This document shows positions 30,549-33,257 of a stretch of DNA of 33,257 nucleotides, one piece after another (the stretch's first letter is position 1; the number at the start of each line of letters is the position of its first letter). The stretch is from Planctomycetota bacterium (GTDB lineage: Bacteria; Planctomycetota; Planctomycetia; Pirellulales; Pirellulaceae). Position numbers and translations under genes: made by a program. The stretch is taken from NCBI GenBank assembly GCA_017303505.1, contig JAFLCP010000086.1, forward strand, positions 1 through 33,257, given 5' to 3'. The notes beneath the pieces were generated by a model that ran no database searches, was not told the origin of the DNA, and saw only the letters and a program-made list of their open reading frames with translations.

Positions 30549-33257
30549 CTATCTTGGAGTTGTCGCGTCGTACAATGGCAAATGGCGGTAGTTCACTTCG
30601 AGCGATAGTAGATTCATGGTGGTTACGTATAACCGTCCGCCATATTTTCCCCACAAATCGGGCACATCGCCGAGCGGTTCCCAGCTCCCCGACATTCCAC
30701 CCTCACGAACCTGAGTTCGTACCAACATCGGGTACAAATTCTCATACCATTTCTTCCAATGGTCGCCTCCCATGTGGAACATCACTTGAGTCGAGTAATA
30801 CCAGTAGTAAGTATCACGCAACGACTTTTCCACGTTCCCTTCTTGTGGAACATGAGTCAACAAATAATCAGCGGCTCGAATCATCTCGGGGTTATCTTTT
30901 TTGCTCCCGTTGTAGAGCCCCATCAAGAGCCCAACACTGGTCATGGTGGGATTCGGAATCAGCCCATGTTTCTGGGCCGGAGTGTTCGCAGCGTTGGGAT
31001 TGTAACGATACAAATAACTTTCAGCTCCTTCGCCTTTACTTGCCACCAACCAACGTTGGACACCAGCTTTGGTCGAGGGAGGAACTTCGAGTCCTGCGAG
31101 TTGCGCGCTTTGCAGTGCCATCATAAACCAACCGGTCACACTCGTATCGGTACCGCGACCGGGCCGATAACGCCAACCACCATACTGCGGATCTTGCGAA
31201 TCAACCATAAACTTGACCGCTCTCTGCGCTGGCTCTTTGAGCGTTGGATCTTGAGTCATACCGTATGCTTCACACAAAGCCAAAGCGGCAATACTGTGGC
31301 TATACAACCAACCGTTTTGATCCGAAGCAGGATCTTGTGGCAAATATAAATCGCCATCCGGCTTTTGATTCGCAACCAAAAATGCAATCCCCTTAGCAAC
31401 GTTCGGAGCATACTTAAATTGACGATGGGTATAACCTGCACCCTGAAAAGCTAATACCGATAGCGCGGTCGCTGCCGTGTCGCTGCGGATCAATACCTCA
31501 GTATCATAATCTTGCAATCTCCAACGACCATCCTTGCGTTGCGTGCGAGCCAAGAAGGCGAGACCTAACTCGATGGCCTCTTCCGTCTGTGGACCAGCGG
31601 GTCCATTCGACTGTGATGCATCCGCTTGTCGCATACGATCGATTCGCTGCTGAAAGGCAGGTCGTGGAATTGGGATCGAACTTCCAATCGCTCGTGGAGC
31701 ACCGGCTGAATCGCGAATAAATCGCTGGGTGACCAACTCTTGTGGCACGTTGATCGGTTGCATCGACTTGCGTTCGGTCAACCGATTGCCACCTTCCGCA
31801 TTCTTCAATAAACCTCCGATGCCATCAGCGGCATCAACTTCCAACACTCGATCAGCCGAGATCGAATTCGGTTCTTGGCGATCGACATCACTCACGATAT
31901 CGAGTGCCACTTCAGCCGCATCGGCTTGGTTGTTATCCCCTTCGGATTGTTGCGAATTGCTATCCGATTTTTCAGCCATCTTATCCCCATCGTCGCTATC
32001 GCCACGGCCAGGAACTTTCGGAATATCAATTTTCGAACCGCTACCAGGACGTCGAACGGGGCTGCCACTCAATTTCTTTCCTTGGGAACTTGGGGCGCCG
32101 CTGAGCCCTCCTAAGTCACCTTGATTCGACTCGGCAATCGCATCGCGGCCTTTGCGTTGAAACGGTAGCGAAGAAGATCTCGCCATGTTGGCGGAGTCTG
32201 CAGAAAATCCTTCGGTTGCATTATCGGTGAGTGGATTCGCTGTGGAACCTGCTCCGCCACTTCCCCTCGCACTTCTGGCTGGATTACCTGAACCAATATC
32301 GGCCAAGCTCTCCATCGCTTCGGTCGCATCGTTGTTGGTTGCCGACTCAGCTCCACCTTGATTCGAAGGAGCCGCGATGGGATTGCGAACATTTCCCGAA
32401 CGTCTTGGTAGAGAGGGAGCCGACTTGCTCAATCGCATCTCGGGGGCAGTAGCGCCGACGCTGCTGGCAGGCGTTACCGCATCAAGCTTGCGCTCCGTGA
32501 TCGCAGTCGAACTGCGTGGAGTGTTCAACGAGGACGCGCTGGGAACATCGATTGCCGAACTGAGTGGGCGTGGCGTTCGAGAACTGGACGAGCCGGTTGC
32601 CGTTCGACTTGCCGTGGTACTTGCCATTCGCTCAGCCAATTCCGCTGAGGGTTCGGCAGCAGGCGATTCTTCCATCGCTCGAGCGGAACGATCTGGAATC
32701 ATTACACGTGGCACCGACGAACGCGATGCCGGACTGCGCATCGAGGCTGACTTCTCTAACTCTCGCATTACCTCACGCCCCGCCGTCACTGCCATGTCTT
32801 GCGGTAAAGGGGATTGTGTCTCTTGGCGAGCCAAGGGTGTGGGACGTACGCTGTCGGCCATGGTCGTTTCAGGAACATTCAGCGCTTGTGGTGCTTGAAT
32901 GGGTGTTTGGGCTGTATTGGTTTCGGTTCGCGTAAGCGCTGACATCGCTTCACTCAAATTGGCTTCAGCTGGTTCGCTGGCACCACTCGATGTCTGTACT
33001 TCGGGGATATCTACCTTTTGATTGGAGGGTCGGGTGAGCTCTGGCCTGGCGCGAGACAGTTCGGCCATTCGCGGTTCATTTGATGGAGCGGTGGGAACAA
33101 TCTCAGCCCGTTCCATCAAAGCTGCTTGAACATTTTGATCGCGGCTCTCTTCAGGTTGCAGAGTGGGCAATTCGGCTTGCTCTTGCACTGCCAGTTGCAG
33201 CGCGCCATCAGCCGACAATTCTTCTTCTGTGGCTTCATGCTCTGTTTCAACTGCACG
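30549..33257 (-). CDS. Large protein with prenyltransferase/squalene-oxidase repeats (N-terminus beyond window)
   Basis: The frame is open to the right edge, so 902 residues are visible and the N-terminus is missing. Residues 1 to about 560 are low-complexity (Ala, Ser, Pro, Glu, Arg) and probably unstructured. The C-terminal ~330 residues show repeated Q/W-type units: RKDGRWRLQDYD, QDPQYGGWRYRPGRGTDTSV, GMSGSWEPLGDVPDLW, consistent with an alpha-toroid of the prenyltransferase/squalene-oxidase-repeat type. Such proteins are abundant in planctomycetes; enzymatic residues for cyclase activity (DxDD) are not seen, so a scaffold or binding role is more likely. It is not clear whether it is secreted. 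Confidence 0.8.
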   Translation of the reverse strand, partial: RAVETEHEATEEELSADGALQLAVQEQAELPTLQPEESRDQNVQAALMERAEIVPTAPSNEPRMAELSRARPELTRPSNQKVDIPEVQTSSGASEPAEANLSEAMSALTRTETNTAQTPIQAPQALNVPETTMADSVRPTPLARQETQSPLPQDMAVTAGREVMRELEKSASMRSPASRSSVPRVMIPDRSARAMEESPAAEPSAELAERMASTTASRTATGSSSSRTPRPLSSAIDVPSASSLNTPRSSTAITERKLDAVTPASSVGATAPEMRLSKSAPSLPRRSGNVRNPIAAPSNQGGAESATNNDATEAMESLADIGSGNPARSARGSGGAGSTANPLTDNATEGFSADSANMARSSSLPFQRKGRDAIAESNQGDLGGLSGAPSSQGKKLSGSPVRRPGSGSKIDIPKVPGRGDSDDGDKMAEKSDSNSQQSEGDNNQADAAEVALDIVSDVDRQEPNSISADRVLEVDAADGIGGLLKNAEGGNRLTERKSMQPINVPQELVTQRFIRDSAGAPRAIGSSIPIPRPAFQQRIDRMRQADASQSNGPAGPQTEEAIELGLAFLARTQRKDGRWRLQDYDTEVLIRSDTAATALSVLAFQGAGYTHRQFKYAPNVAKGIAFLVANQKPDGDLYLPQDPASDQNGWLYSHSIAALALCEAYGMTQDPTLKEPAQRAVKFMVDSQDPQYGGWRYRPGRGTDTSVTGWFMMALQSAQLAGLEVPPSTKAGVQRWLVASKGEGAESYLYRYNPNAANTPAQKHGLIPNPTMTSVGLLMGLYNGSKKDNPEMIRAADYLLTHVPQEGNVEKSLRDTYYWYYSTQVMFHMGGDHWKKWYENLYPMLVRTQVREGGMSGSWEPLGDVPDLWGKYGGRLYVTTMNLLSLEVNYRHLPLYDATTPR

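Noticed and set aside
30554-31349. Plus-strand frames of 190-196 codons
   Set aside because: Antisense to the alpha-toroid domain; no independent support.

Overview
The window looks like a planctomycete chromosome, probably Pirellulaceae-like. This rests on the very large Ala/Ser/Pro-rich protein with a C-terminal prenyltransferase/squalene-oxidase-repeat domain, the family mix on the right, the palindromic intergenic repeats and a textbook -24/-12 promoter. No rRNA or taxonomic marker gene is present, so this is inference.

Positions 1 to about 16590 are one integron gene-cassette array. All cassette genes read on the minus strand. They are small, mostly unrecognised, and separated by 26 attC-type sites of about 71-92 bp, each with degenerate RYYYAAC/GTTRRRY ends and an imperfect inner palindrome. 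The array runs off the left edge. Its proximal end is at 16583-16589, where a lone GTTAGCC core without attC structure could be attI. No integron integrase is encoded anywhere in the window, so here the locus behaves as a CALIN (cluster of attC sites lacking an integrase) or an integron that lost or relocated intI. Recognisable cassette products are a membrane-anchored dual-specificity-type phosphatase, a DEDDh 3'-5' exonuclease, a DnaJ-type zinc-knuckle peptide, a lipoprotein and many small zinc-ribbon and/or membrane proteins. One attC (4358-5156) is interrupted by an ORF-less group II intron of about 707 nt. One cassette gene is split by an in-frame TAA. One cassette (13062-13507) has no gene but carries palindromic repeats.

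Positions 16590-18950 hold no convincing protein gene. They contain inverted TTATTGTCGGAA motifs beside the array end, three tandem copies of a ~207-bp repeat, a decayed tRNA-like half, and then a strong sigma-54 promoter with upstream palindromic boxes. That promoter drives an apparently non-coding ~250-nt transcript ending at a rho-independent terminator.

From 18952 to the right edge is conventional chromosome: an HD-domain protein, two divergent major-facilitator transporters, an SLC13/DASS anion transporter, a peptidase M19 dipeptidase, a VOC/glyoxalase protein, a secreted hypothetical protein, an R2K-type ATP-grasp protein, two small membrane proteins and the large alpha-toroid protein, whose N-terminus lies outside the window. 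Three copies of a composite palindromic repeat (~260-320 bp) sit between these genes. The transporters and dipeptidase could form a peptide/organic-acid uptake neighbourhood, but no shared operon is shown.
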